Under the pieces are notes generated by a model, which searched no databases, was not told the DNA's origin, and saw only the letters and a program-made list of their open reading frames with translations. Source: CAVXEF01 sp963827315 (lineage in GTDB: Bacteria > Planctomycetota > Phycisphaerae > Sedimentisphaerales > Anaerobacaceae). Taken from it: a DNA stretch of 64,000 nucleotides. Positions within the stretch are counted from its first letter, which is position 1. Each line of letters begins with the position of its first letter. The stretch lies in assembly GCA_963827315.1 (NCBI GenBank), contig CAWHAL010000002.1, forward strand, positions 186,001-250,000, given 5' to 3'. This document shows, piece by piece, positions 49,475 to 58,774 of the stretch. The position numbers and the translations under genes were made by a program.

Positions 49475-51236
49475 AAAAGCCACTTATAATAAGGCCTTGC
49501 TCGCTTTGGCAGCAACATTTTCTTGCTTCTTAATCTATGTCATAGCCTGTGTTGTCTCGCCTGTTTCGTGGTCGCCCGATTTTTCTAAAATCGCAATCCT
49601 TGTAACCCCCCCAGGTGATGAGCCGAATAAATTCGCAATCTTCACGTATGCTATTGCGACAGGTGAACGGCTGTTACTTGATGAGGTTGAAAAAGACGGC
49701 TTTTTGTCCGCACCTTCCTGGTCTCCCGATGGTAAGTGGGTCGCTTATTATAGGGTGGAACCTGCCGGGCAGACAGTTAAATCTCCTTCTGAAGGCGACC
49801 CTAATGCTGGCGCACCCGAATCCGTGCCAACGGTGGCAATAACTACTAAAAAAGCTGACCAGCCTAATAGCCCAACGTCAGCCGTTGAGAAACTATTCAG
49901 TGAAGAAAACAAGGTGTTGCCACCATTTATGTTTGAGCTTGCTGAAGAAAAACTGGATAAAGAAAACAAAAAGCGAGAGCCTTTTGATGTAAAGTTAATG
50001 ATTGCCAGACCAGACGGCACAAAGCGAAGAGTTCTGCGAGTTATAGAATCGGAGGGTAACGAAGATAATAGAAAGACGTTAATGTTGATAAGACCAGAAT
50101 GGACAAAGGATTGTAAGCATCTCTTTTATGCCCGGATGATTGGGTCTGGCGACTCCTGTTATATAGGCAGTTTAGAAATAGACACGGGCAAGATGTACGC
50201 ACACCTTCTGGTTTCATCAGCCATCCTTGCAGTATCACCTGATGGTAATTGGGTCGCGTCTTTATCGGAACTCGGTCCTGAGAAGGTTTTGTTAACTTTA
50301 GCAAAAACTGACGGCAGTTTTCACAAATACTTTAGGCTTGAACTTAACTTGCGTGAGGGACCGCCTGCCTACTCGGCAGTAACGTGGTTCCCAGATTCGA
50401 AGCACCTTCTGCTCTGGGCAAAAGAAGGGGATTTCCGGATTATGGACGCCGATACCGGGAGCACAGAGGAGTATCGTGACCCCAACGCCAAGGATATGGT
50501 CTATCCGGTTTTCTCTGCAACTGGTAACACATTGTATTATCTTGCCGTGCGCGAAGCCAACGAACCCAATGGTCCTGAGAAGTTGATTAGCCTCAAAAGC
50601 ATGAACCTAAAAGACAAAGCAATAAAAACGGTGTTTGTACTTTCTGACGTTCCAGACCTGGACAATGATAAGAATGGGATATTTTCCATTTCGCCCGATG
50701 GTAAAAGGGTCATAATGAGGGCTGTGATAAAGAGCGCGGGGGAAAAGGACAGGTCGGCACTCCTTTTCTGGGATGGCAAAACCCGAAAAGTTGTCGAAAC
50801 AGACCGCTGGATAGAGAAACCCCTCTATGGTAATGAGAACCTGGTCTTTGAGAAAAAGCTGATAGGGAAATGGAAAGCAAAAGATAGTGAGATTTCGATA
50901 TCTAAGGGAACGCAGAAAAATACTTATAGGATGATATCCAGAGAAAAAAACGGCAAAGAAGAACGCCACTTCGGTGCAAATCTCGTCAGTGTGAAAGGTG
51001 TGACGTTTCTGGGGATATTTTTTGATGAGTCTTTGCTAAAGAAGGACCTATATGGTTCGCAGCTTCTGCCCGATCTCTTTTTGAAGGTTGACCAGATAGA
51101 GCCAAAACTGCTAATAAAAGAAATGGATTACGAAGAAGTTGCTGAGATGCTGAAGAAAGACCCCAACTCGCTGAAGCAAGAAACTGCGCAGGCTGAGAAT
51201 GTGCTTGAATTTGAAAGAATTTCTGCGAGGCCTTAG
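49455..51236 (+). CDS. Membrane-anchored PD40/TolB-like propeller protein
   Basis: 593 residues. One N-terminal helix (ALLALAATFSCFLIYVIACV, residues about 14-33) then propeller blades of the TolB/PD40 type: WSPDFSKIAILVTPP, PSWSPDGKWVAYYRV, ILAVSPDGNWVASLSE, WFPDSKHLLLWAKEGDF, SISPDGKRVIMRAV. A Pro/Thr-rich linker with many Glu and Lys residues interrupts the blades (about residues 115-180). Not recognised as a named protein. Third gene of the unit after the radical SAM enzyme and DUF2085 protein, so the three may share a task in the envelope. Confidence 0.75.
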   Translation: MDAQKTKKATYNKALLALAATFSCFLIYVIACVVSPVSWSPDFSKIAILVTPPGDEPNKFAIFTYAIATGERLLLDEVEKDGFLSAPSWSPDGKWVAYYRVEPAGQTVKSPSEGDPNAGAPESVPTVAITTKKADQPNSPTSAVEKLFSEENKVLPPFMFELAEEKLDKENKKREPFDVKLMIARPDGTKRRVLRVIESEGNEDNRKTLMLIRPEWTKDCKHLFYARMIGSGDSCYIGSLEIDTGKMYAHLLVSSAILAVSPDGNWVASLSELGPEKVLLTLAKTDGSFHKYFRLELNLREGPPAYSAVTWFPDSKHLLLWAKEGDFRIMDADTGSTEEYRDPNAKDMVYPVFSATGNTLYYLAVREANEPNGPEKLISLKSMNLKDKAIKTVFVLSDVPDLDNDKNGIFSISPDGKRVIMRAVIKSAGEKDRSALLFWDGKTRKVVETDRWIEKPLYGNENLVFEKKLIGKWKAKDSEISISKGTQKNTYRMISREKNGKEERHFGANLVSVKGVTFLGIFFDESLLKKDLYGSQLLPDLFLKVDQIEPKLLIKEMDYEEVAEMLKKDPNSLKQETAQAENVLEFERISARP

Positions 51237-51635
51237 GCTTGCAGCTTCATAGGGCCCTTTGATAATGCAAGGAGAAGCCAAAAAGGGTATCCTAAGAAAA
51301 GTTCAATGCAAGATGGCCGAATTGGCATTTGGCGACTCTTTTAGTTTCGGCAGCATCGGAACTTATAAAATGCACCACAATCATAAGGAGCTATGAACGT
51401 TATGGCATGAGCAAATCCCGGCCTTTTGGGCTAAAAACACAGTTGTCCTCCCAACCACATCCTGTCCGGCTAACTCCCTCTCGCTGCCGTTTTGACCAAA
51501 CAAACATCCCCCAAAATCGTACCAAGAATAGCTGGCTACAACTGCAAAATTTAGATAAAATGGCAACCTGCGGTTGGCGGTTGTCGCCATCCGTTCTTAA
51601 TCAGTTTGTACCTTACAATAATTAGGAGACCAGCT
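51237..51635. other. Intergenic region before nfu, nothing recognised
   Basis: About 400 bases without a credible gene, hairpin terminator or repeat of the main families. Confidence 0.5.
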
Positions 51636-51905
51636 ATGTGCGAGCAATGTGGCTGCGGACAAACCAAAACTGAACAAACCTTCGAGCAGAAGGTCAAAAC
51701 AATAATCGACGCAATAAGGCCAAATCTGCAAAGCCATGGCGGCGACGTGGAACTGGTCGGCACAGATAAAGATAATACGGTAAAGGTCCGGCTTAAGGGG
51801 GCGTGCAGCGGCTGTCCCGGCGCTTTAATGACACTCAAACAGGGCATCGAACGGCTACTCAAAGAACAGGTGCCGGAAGTGAAAGAAGTTATTGCGGTTG
51901 ATTAG
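51636..51905 (+). CDS. Nfu-type iron-sulfur scaffold
   Basis: A stand-alone NifU C-terminal domain, 89 residues from the ATG at 51636 (TTAGGAG 7 bases upstream). RPNLQSHGGDVELVG and the cluster-binding ACSGCPGALMTLKQGIE (Cys-x2-Cys) are intact, and the end EVKEVIAVD is typical. Such proteins carry 4Fe-4S clusters to client enzymes, which here could include the fumarase and radical SAM proteins. An extra N-terminal CEQCGCG gives three more cysteines. Repeat of the CCTCCTTCGTCCCTAAGG type follows at 51908. Confidence 0.88.
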   Translation: MCEQCGCGQTKTEQTFEQKVKTIIDAIRPNLQSHGGDVELVGTDKDNTVKVRLKGACSGCPGALMTLKQGIERLLKEQVPEVKEVIAVD

Positions 51906-51984
51906 GTTCGACCCTCCTTCGTCCCTAAGGGACTACGCAGGGCAGGCAGGCTCACTACAAGTAAACCGAGCGGGAAACAGCTGG

Positions 51985-53928
51985 TCATTCAGCAGGAGGT
52001 TGTTGTTTGCTACCAGCAGGGGGTTTATGCAAACGAAAGACGTTAACATAGCCGCGATTAGAGCCTAACTGGGTGATAAATTCGTAAGGGCCTATACTTC
52101 TGGGCTTTTCCAATAAAGCCAAGTTCTTATCCAAGCCTGCATCGCGATAGCCCGGATGGTCTTTACTCAGTCCTTCCCTCGCAGCCCAGACAACGTAAGT
52201 AATGTTTTCTTTATAACAGGCTTCAACTAATTTTGCCGGGCTGTCCGCCTTCGGAAAATCAACTATGCATTCAGCATTTTTTGGTACGAACATTTTCACC
52301 GCTCCGGCCATATAAACCACCAACTTTTCACCCGGCTGGGCATTTTTAGAGTACCACTGAGCCAACTCGATGAATTCCTTATCTGTCTGGCCATCGCCGA
52401 GCGTGCGAACAAGCGCAAACTGATTTGAGACGACAACCAAAGCAAGCACCATCAAAACTACGACCTGCTGTAAGACATACCGCGCAGCGTCCCTCACGGG
52501 ACTTACGGGATTTTGGAAAAGATATTTAGACCTGAAAACAAAAGCCCGAACACCCAAAAGAAGGCCGACTAACCCAACTGATACATAAGGCACGGAGGCT
52601 GACTTAGGGCTCATTGCCGAAATTGCAGGCAAGTACGGCAGCAGGCTGAAAAGCCAGATACCTGCCACAGCCAAAATCAATATCTGCAGGGCAGTTACAA
52701 CGGCCAGCGGAACCCGCTGATTCCTGTTTATAATCTGCCAGGTACTCTGCAAACCAAACCAGCATATCAACAGCGCTATCCAGGCAATAGGCATATGATA
52801 TCTCATAAGTGGAGCAGGTATTCTTGAGTGAACCCAAAAATAGGGCACAAAGAAGCAAAGCATCGCCAGTATATTCCAGTTACGTTTGCACAGTCCATAA
52901 ATCGCGCCGAAGAGAAATCCGGCGCCTGCAACGGCCTTACTTAACCCCCAAAGCGTCCTCACGAAACCCTCATCGGCGGCTGGATACGGCATTAACAAAG
53001 GATAAAAACCCGTCTGCCACAGCACTTTCATATTAAGTATAAAACCAACATTGCTCTCGTACGGCGTGCTTAACGCCTTTGCGTAATAAGACTGCGGCCC
53101 GAAAAGCGTCAGATAATGACTGCTCGATGTCGATGACCACGTTAAAACAGTACCCAACAGCCAAATCGCCAGAGGGACAGAGGCGATAGCAGAATACGCA
53201 AAGGCCCGAATCTTTTCTCGTCTGCTCGTGCTGGAAATCAAATCCATAACAAAAGCAGCCATAATCAAAGCTGCACCTTCATAACGTACCACCGTCGTTA
53301 TCGAAGCAAACAGATAACTCCAATTTGACCGCTTAAAAATAAAATAGAAAGTAAGTAAAATGAAAAATAACAGCGTTGTTTCCACAATGGGGTCGGTAAG
53401 CATTCGCATCACCCACGGGCTAAGTATGGCGATTACGGCAAACCACAGAGCAGACTTTCCCACGACTCTTTTAGCTACTGCCCAAAACAGAACCAGACTG
53501 AAAGGATGCCATATGGCGTTAAGCAGCCAGCCCGCCCTTAAATCCGGATACTGTCCGCCAACCACATGAGAAAGACAAGCCAGCAGAAAGCAATAAACCG
53601 GCGCTTGTTTGAAACTTGAAGGCACTTTAAAGGATAAAAGCTCATGACCAATTCCGACAAAAGAAGGGAAATCCGAGGTGGGAACGACCTTTTGCCCGAA
53701 ATAAAGAATCGAGTGATATGCACCGAAAACAAGTAAAACCACCACAACAAAAAACTCAAAGCGCCTTTCCTGTTCGGCAGACACTTGCGCGTCCGGCTGT
53801 TCTACAGCATAAACACGCCTTTCTTTCGATTTGCGTCGGTCATCTTTTCCTTTAGACCGGCCGACCTTCAGTCTGTCCATTATGCTCTTCCTAACCGTAA
53901 CCCCCTGAAACCACTTCCGTTCAGCCAT
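51985..53928 (-). CDS. Multi-pass glycosyltransferase-like protein (GT39/GT-C type)
   Basis: 647 residues, about 12 hydrophobic segments beginning at residue 57 (FEFFVVVVLLVFGAYHSILY) after a charged N-terminus. The first outer loop PTSDFPSFVGIGHELLSF has the acidic residue expected in GT-C enzymes, which transfer sugars from lipid carriers. The C-terminal outer domain (WYSKNAQPGEKLVVYMAG, FVPKNAECIVDFPK) is typical of the dolichyl-phosphate-mannose type family. Last gene of the polysaccharide cluster, 3 bases after the FkbM gene. Confidence 0.7.
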   Translation of the reverse strand: MAERKWFQGVTVRKSIMDRLKVGRSKGKDDRRKSKERRVYAVEQPDAQVSAEQERRFEFFVVVVLLVFGAYHSILYFGQKVVPTSDFPSFVGIGHELLSFKVPSSFKQAPVYCFLLACLSHVVGGQYPDLRAGWLLNAIWHPFSLVLFWAVAKRVVGKSALWFAVIAILSPWVMRMLTDPIVETTLLFFILLTFYFIFKRSNWSYLFASITTVVRYEGAALIMAAFVMDLISSTSRREKIRAFAYSAIASVPLAIWLLGTVLTWSSTSSSHYLTLFGPQSYYAKALSTPYESNVGFILNMKVLWQTGFYPLLMPYPAADEGFVRTLWGLSKAVAGAGFLFGAIYGLCKRNWNILAMLCFFVPYFWVHSRIPAPLMRYHMPIAWIALLICWFGLQSTWQIINRNQRVPLAVVTALQILILAVAGIWLFSLLPYLPAISAMSPKSASVPYVSVGLVGLLLGVRAFVFRSKYLFQNPVSPVRDAARYVLQQVVVLMVLALVVVSNQFALVRTLGDGQTDKEFIELAQWYSKNAQPGEKLVVYMAGAVKMFVPKNAECIVDFPKADSPAKLVEACYKENITYVVWAAREGLSKDHPGYRDAGLDKNLALLEKPRSIGPYEFITQLGSNRGYVNVFRLHKPPAGSKQQPPAE

Positions 53929-53931
53929 TGC

Positions 53932-54816
53932 TTAAATAGGGGGTGTTTTCATTTTTAAATTTTTGGTACCGGACACCGCTAAAATGTCGATAGTTCCCTT
54001 TAGTGGAACATGTTTACGATAGTTGTGTACGTTTATTTCCTTAAGATTCTTGCCGTTAAACAAGGAATAATCCAGGGAATCAAAGAACTCCAAATAATCT
54101 GAAAAATCAATTCCCCTCTCGTTCATTACATACATACCAAGCTCAAAAATTATAAGAGGCCTGAACTTTCCGATAACCTTCCTGCCGCCCTGCAGGACAT
54201 CGAGTTCGTATCCATCGGTATCTATTTTGATGAAATCCAATCTATCGATTTTGTTCTGTTCGCAGAAATCGTCCAAGGACACCTCTGCTGCCCCCTCGGC
54301 AGACTTTTCCACTCCTCCGTGTATCCGATGCCTGACGCCTTCTGTCGTCCCTCCAACCTTCCAGCTTGCATAAGCTTTAATGCGGGGCTTCTGTGAGGAG
54401 CTTGAAGAGACGAAGCTTCGAACAGCAACTATCCGTTTTGCCAGCTCTGGATTTAATTCCATACTCCTTTCCAATTTAGAGAAGGCATACAAAGTGGGTT
54501 CAAACGAATACACTCTACCTGCCGGGACAAGCTTTGCGAACTGCAAACTCATCACTCCCGTGTTTGCACCCACGTCAAAAACGATACCATCCGGCGGCAG
54601 AGATAAATATTTACTCTGAGAAACATGCTTTTGAAAATGCCCGAATAAAAATATCGATAAATCTATCCCTTCTGATAAATCGACTTCATACTTAATGCCA
54701 TCTCGGACAACAACGTGTATATCGGTCTGATACAGAAGATGCACTATCCTGTAAAGTATTCGCCCAAGAAACATCTTGATTTGGGTTATTGGTAACTTAT
54801 TAATCAATCGCCTCAT
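53932..54816 (-). CDS. FkbM family methyltransferase
   Basis: 294 residues. S-adenosylmethionine-binding motif IVFDVGANTGVMSLQFAKLV, acidic end YSFEPTLYAFSKLE, and the FkbM hallmarks SLDDFCEQNKIDRLDFIKID and YELDVLQGGRKVI with IIFELGMY. Enzymes of this family O-methylate sugars or peptides. In a polysaccharide cluster it probably methylates the surface glycan. The preceding gap carries the 15-bp inverted repeat at 54901. Confidence 0.88.
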   Translation of the reverse strand: MRRLINKLPITQIKMFLGRILYRIVHLLYQTDIHVVVRDGIKYEVDLSEGIDLSIFLFGHFQKHVSQSKYLSLPPDGIVFDVGANTGVMSLQFAKLVPAGRVYSFEPTLYAFSKLERSMELNPELAKRIVAVRSFVSSSSSQKPRIKAYASWKVGGTTEGVRHRIHGGVEKSAEGAAEVSLDDFCEQNKIDRLDFIKIDTDGYELDVLQGGRKVIGKFRPLIIFELGMYVMNERGIDFSDYLEFFDSLDYSLFNGKNLKEINVHNYRKHVPLKGTIDILAVSGTKNLKMKTPPI

Positions 54817-54900
54817 AAGGGACCTCTACTCCAAAGCTCATAGAAAACCACCAAGCTATTCTTCGCAGAACTTCACGACTCAAAACGCCCTGTGCCAACG

Positions 54901-54952
54901 GGAACTGTTGCTGCCTTAACGCCGAAAGGTTGCCGCCGGCAGTAACAGTTCC
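54901..54952. repeat. 15-bp inverted repeat between two methyltransferase genes
   Basis: GGAACTGTTGCTGCC and GGCAGTAACAGTTCC, one G-T mismatch, with a 22-base centre. In the 152-base gap of the minus-strand cluster; it may partly terminate or protect mRNA ends. Confidence 0.6.
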
Positions 54953-54968
54953 TTCCGGCAAGTAAATA

Positions 54969-55745
54969 TCAACCGCTTTTCTGAAGCTCTATTGTCTGAA
55001 ACGTACCCAGCCAGTTATTTAGCGGGGACAGGAAGCCTTCCACAGCTTTGACAAGAGGATAAGTAAACGACGGCACCAACTGCCGCAATGTCAAGCCGCC
55101 ACTAAGCAGGTACCGCAGGGGTGTATGATTACGCATCGACATAATTCGTAAAGACGGGAACTCCCGCTCAAATATCTCTCGGTCCCGACAGAAAATTATC
55201 CATGGAATTGCAACATTACCCTGCGAAAGGGGCCCACTTTTTTCCAGGCCCCACCAGCCCTGAGAGTCAAATTGCTCATGATGGAAGTTCTTATAAACGA
55301 ATCTCGACCACAACGTGTTTGCGGGTTCAATCATAACGACTTTGCCACAGACCTTAAGACACCGCAACGCCTCCCTGAAGAAGGCTCTCGAATCAGCAAT
55401 GTGGTGAAGAACATCAACCATAAAAAAGGCGTCAACACTGCCATCCTCAAAAGGCATCTTGGAAGACGAAAAAACCCTGTCAACATTCGGCAAATCAAGA
55501 ACGTCAGATGTGATGACGTCACCGATTATCTCCCTAATAAAACCGCCGCCGCTGCCAAGTTCAACAAGAAATTTCCTTTCAGAATCAGGCACAGATTCCT
55601 TAAGCTGATTGTAAAAATCCGTATAGAGGTTTCTAAGAAACGGCTTCTTTCTTATGATTTCAGCGTGCAACAAGGTCGCGGCAGGGTCATCAAGGTCTTT
55701 TACGCACCTTGTCTCAGGCAGTTTAAGCCAATCAATAATCTTCAT
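54969..55745 (-). CDS. Class I SAM-dependent methyltransferase
   Basis: 258 residues. Motif I LVELGSGGGFIREIIGDV, then TSDVLDLPNVDRVF, MPFEDGSVDAFFMVDVLHHI and LRCLKVCGKVVMIEPANTLWSR, as in UbiE-like methyltransferases. The acceptor is unknown; location suggests a glycan or lipid-linked intermediate. It starts 25 bases after the aminotransferase gene. Confidence 0.8.
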   Translation of the reverse strand: MKIIDWLKLPETRCVKDLDDPAATLLHAEIIRKKPFLRNLYTDFYNQLKESVPDSERKFLVELGSGGGFIREIIGDVITSDVLDLPNVDRVFSSSKMPFEDGSVDAFFMVDVLHHIADSRAFFREALRCLKVCGKVVMIEPANTLWSRFVYKNFHHEQFDSQGWWGLEKSGPLSQGNVAIPWIIFCRDREIFEREFPSLRIMSMRNHTPLRYLLSGGLTLRQLVPSFTYPLVKAVEGFLSPLNNWLGTFQTIELQKSG

Positions 55746-55769
55746 AATTACTTCATCCCGCCCGGCGTC

Positions 55770-56912
55770 TCAAGAGCCGTAAAAATCGTAGATGGCCGCT
55801 ATGACAGTTTTCTGTTCCGCCTCCGTCAGGTCATTGTAAAGCGGCAATCGAATCAGACGGTCACTGATGTCTTCTGTCACGGGGCAGTCACCTTTTTTCC
55901 CGCCCAGACGAATACCTACACCTGAAAGATGAAGGGGCAGATAATGAAAAACGGCAAGAATGCCGCGAGACTTGAGATGAGCTATCAAGGCCTGGCGGTC
56001 TTCGTACGAGGGCATTACCATGTAGAACATATGGTATGGCTGTTCACAATGCTGCGGAATCGTGGGAAGTTTCACACCATGTTCCCGTGCCCACTTCTTC
56101 AGATGGGTATAATAATACTCCCACACTCGTTTACGATGTTCCTGAATATGGTCTTTAGCCTGCAACTGCGCATAGAGGAAAGCGGCAAGCATGTCTGAAG
56201 GCAGATAGCTCGAGCCGACATCCACCCATGTGTACTTGTCCACCTCTCCCCTGAAGAACCGATTGCGATTGGTCCCCTTCTCGCGAATAATTTCTGCCCG
56301 CTCTACATACTGGGGGTCATTAATAAGCAGCGCTCCGCCCTCTCCACAAGTAACATTCTTCGTTTCGTGAAAGCTCTGCGTGGCGAGGCAGCCAAACGTG
56401 CCGAGAAACTTTCCCTTATATTTGCCAAATAAACCATGCGCATTATCCTCCACCACGGGAACACCGTGCCGGCCGGCAATCTCCAGAATAGCGTCCATCT
56501 CACATCCTACACCAGCATAGTGGACAGGCACAATGGCCCTGGTGCGCGGCGTAATCAGTTCTTCCAGCCGGCTCTCATCCATATTCAGTGTATCGGCCCT
56601 GATATCAATAAAAACCGGTTTGGCTTTATGCAGTGTAAACGCATTGGCCGTCGATACAAACGTAAACGAAGGGACAATCACCTCGTCGCCCGCTTCTATG
56701 TTGAGTAAAATGGCTGCCATCTCAAGTGCATGCGTGCAAGATGTTGTCAGAAGTGCTTTCGCAACGCCCAAGTACTCCTCGAAAAAGGTGTGGCATTTTT
56801 TCGTAAATTTGCCGTCCCCTGAAATCAGACCATTATTAATGGCCTCAGTTATGTAAGCCAACTCCTTACCTTCAAAACACGGTTTGTTAAACGGGATTTT
56901 CATTGTGCTCAT
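55770..56912 (-). CDS. wecE: dTDP-4-amino-4,6-dideoxygalactose transaminase (WecE-like)
   Basis: 380 residues, DegT/DnrJ/EryC1 fold, PLP enzyme making a 4-amino-4,6-dideoxyhexose on dTDP. By memory it matches WecE/RffA closely along its length: AGDEVIVPSFTFVSTANAFTL, IVPVHYAGVGCEMDAIL, the PLP lysine in SFHETKNVTCGEGGALLIN, IREKGTNRNRFFRGEVDKYTWVDVGSSYLPSD, and AVFHYLPLHLS. The presence of a WecD-like acetyltransferase two genes upstream supports a Fuc4NAc-type sugar. Start ATG at 56912; an internal ATG at 56903 is alternative. Confidence 0.9.
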   Translation of the reverse strand: MSTMKIPFNKPCFEGKELAYITEAINNGLISGDGKFTKKCHTFFEEYLGVAKALLTTSCTHALEMAAILLNIEAGDEVIVPSFTFVSTANAFTLHKAKPVFIDIRADTLNMDESRLEELITPRTRAIVPVHYAGVGCEMDAILEIAGRHGVPVVEDNAHGLFGKYKGKFLGTFGCLATQSFHETKNVTCGEGGALLINDPQYVERAEIIREKGTNRNRFFRGEVDKYTWVDVGSSYLPSDMLAAFLYAQLQAKDHIQEHRKRVWEYYYTHLKKWAREHGVKLPTIPQHCEQPYHMFYMVMPSYEDRQALIAHLKSRGILAVFHYLPLHLSGVGIRLGGKKGDCPVTEDISDRLIRLPLYNDLTEAEQKTVIAAIYDFYGS

Positions 56913-57040
56913 TTACAGTTGCCTTTTTTACTATTTGCAACTAATTCAGTTTCCCACGTAATAAAACGACGCATTTACATAACTATGAAATAAGCTTGTT
57001 CGCCGACACCGACGAAACATCCGAATCCAGCTTTTTCAAA

Positions 57041-57928
57041 TCACGCCTCCGGATGCGCAACAACCAAGAGACTACTTCCAATTGGTATTGGGATATTCTG
57101 TTTAATTATCAGCAATTCCAGCTTATGACACAAAGATAGAATAACATTAGTTACCTTTGGTTTCACCACATTTTCTCTTCGAGCGTTTTCATCGGTACTT
57201 GGTTTAGCTAGCCCTAATTTGGAGGGCAGTGTTCTTGCAAAGAACAACGGAACCGGCAGGTAAGAAAAAAGGTAAGTTGCGTAATCAACCTCAAACTTGT
57301 TGTTTTTTAAGAGTTTTTTTATCCGGCTTATGGAATAGCGTCTAAAATGTCCGGCGTATTCATCTTCCGTCGCCCACAACATCTGACAGGCCGGCACAGT
57401 AAGATAAAGCCATCCATCAGGGAAAAGAATTCTTTTGAGTTCTTTTAAGAAACCCGCTTCATCTTCGATGTGTTCCAGAACGTCAAACAGTCCAACAGCA
57501 GGTATCGTATTGTTTTTAAATCCGGCATCAGCTACAGTTGAACAGATAATCGGGTAAAGCCCTCTTTTTCTTGCGTTTCGCAAGCCTGTGATACTGGGCT
57601 CCAGTAAAACAGCGTCGAACCCGTTTTTTCTCAGCCCTAATGTAACGTATCCGTTTGCTCCGCCTACATCGAGAATAAATCCAGCCGGTGGAAACTTCTT
57701 AACGGCGGCGATTATGGCATTATTTCTATGACGAAACCAAAAGGAGTCATCCTCTATGGCAAAATATCGGTCCTGGCCATCTGCCGGATACGAGCAAGCC
57801 GCCGTACCGCCAGAGAACCAGACTCCCTGCTCATTTTGAGTGAGATTGTTCGCAACCTCTGAGAAATTAATCGGCTTGGCTTTTTCATCATTGCCCCGGC
57901 TCGTGCTGCTCAAACTAAAATTACGCAC
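57041..57928 (-). CDS. Class I SAM-dependent methyltransferase
   Basis: 295 residues, starting with GTG at 57928. Motif I FILDVGGANGYVTLGLRKNG, VLLEPSITGLRNARKRGLYP, AVGLFDVLEHIEDEAGFLKE and LFPDGWLYLTVPACQMLWAT fit the SAM methyltransferase family with a YYxGHxRRYS-like end (EYAGHFRRYSISRIKKLL). Such domains often belong to glycan biosynthesis. Acceptor unknown. It lies between the WecD-like and WecE-like genes. Confidence 0.8.
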   Translation of the reverse strand: MRNFSLSSTSRGNDEKAKPINFSEVANNLTQNEQGVWFSGGTAACSYPADGQDRYFAIEDDSFWFRHRNNAIIAAVKKFPPAGFILDVGGANGYVTLGLRKNGFDAVLLEPSITGLRNARKRGLYPIICSTVADAGFKNNTIPAVGLFDVLEHIEDEAGFLKELKRILFPDGWLYLTVPACQMLWATEDEYAGHFRRYSISRIKKLLKNNKFEVDYATYLFSYLPVPLFFARTLPSKLGLAKPSTDENARRENVVKPKVTNVILSLCHKLELLIIKQNIPIPIGSSLLVVAHPEA

Positions 57929-57948
57929 TTGACATCATCCCCTTTTGA

Positions 57949-58752
57949 CTACTTTTTAAGGTGTGTAGACCATGGGGCGTGCCAATGCAGCAGGATTTGG
58001 GGGTCATAAAACCTTGCTCCAAGAGAGACATGCAGGTTCACCGCCGGCATGTTAGACGCCGATATCTTCAAGGTTACGACTGATACACTGCGCTGCTGAA
58101 AATATCGCAGGGTAGAGGCAATCAGGCCAACTCCAATGCGCTTACCCTGCCACTGAGGCGCCACGGCATACAGATGCAGGCAGCCCTGTTCGCCGTCAAT
58201 CTGAACGACCGAAAAAGCACGCACCTCTCCTCCTGTCTTTACCACAAGAAGGACCTGTCGGCTTTCCGGCAAAGACGTCCGACGTACCCACTCTTGATAG
58301 CGTCGGTTAGCCAGGTCTCTGGGGAAGCGTGCGTCAGCGTGATAGCGTCCATTCTGAAAGGCGACGCCGCATATCTGCATTACTTGTTCCATATCGTCCG
58401 CCGCTGCCGTTTCGACCATCAGCTCGGCGGGCGGATACGCGGCGCTGCGAACCTTCTCGTAGCGGAGCAGCAAGGTCATGTCAATGTAGTGAAAACCGAG
58501 CGACTGGAAAAAATAAATCCTCCGGATGTCCGAGGCGGGGACCCTCGTGCCGACCAGCTCCACATTGTGACTGCCGGCCCATCCCTGCAGGTGCTCACTA
58601 ATCCTGGAAGAAACCTGCGAGCCGGAGTCGAAATCATCTATCTGGTAATCCGCCACCCCAAAACCAAACGTTTCTATATCCCAGGGCAACAAGGTAATCC
58701 GTCCCAGGTTAGGCGACTCTTTGCAAATCGGTTCGTAGCACTGCTCGAACAT
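57949..58752 (-). CDS. GNAT-family acetyltransferase, WecD-like
   Basis: 267 residues from the ATG at 58752, the first ATG after the upstream gene's stop; a start at 58812 would overlap it by 38 bases. N-terminal LLPWDIETFGFGVADYQIDD resembles the opening of WecD/RffC, which N-acetylates dTDP-4-amino sugars. The GNAT core is HLYAVAPQWQGKRIGVGLIAST (acetyl-CoA loop Q-x2-G-x-G) with ASNMPAVNLHVSLGARFYDP. With wecE nearby this would finish a 4-acetamido-4,6-dideoxyhexose. Inference from gene context plus modest similarity. Confidence 0.72.
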   Translation of the reverse strand: MFEQCYEPICKESPNLGRITLLPWDIETFGFGVADYQIDDFDSGSQVSSRISEHLQGWAGSHNVELVGTRVPASDIRRIYFFQSLGFHYIDMTLLLRYEKVRSAAYPPAELMVETAAADDMEQVMQICGVAFQNGRYHADARFPRDLANRRYQEWVRRTSLPESRQVLLVVKTGGEVRAFSVVQIDGEQGCLHLYAVAPQWQGKRIGVGLIASTLRYFQQRSVSVVTLKISASNMPAVNLHVSLGARFYDPQILLHWHAPWSTHLKK

Positions 58753-58774
58753 ATTGACTTTAATCCCTTTTATA

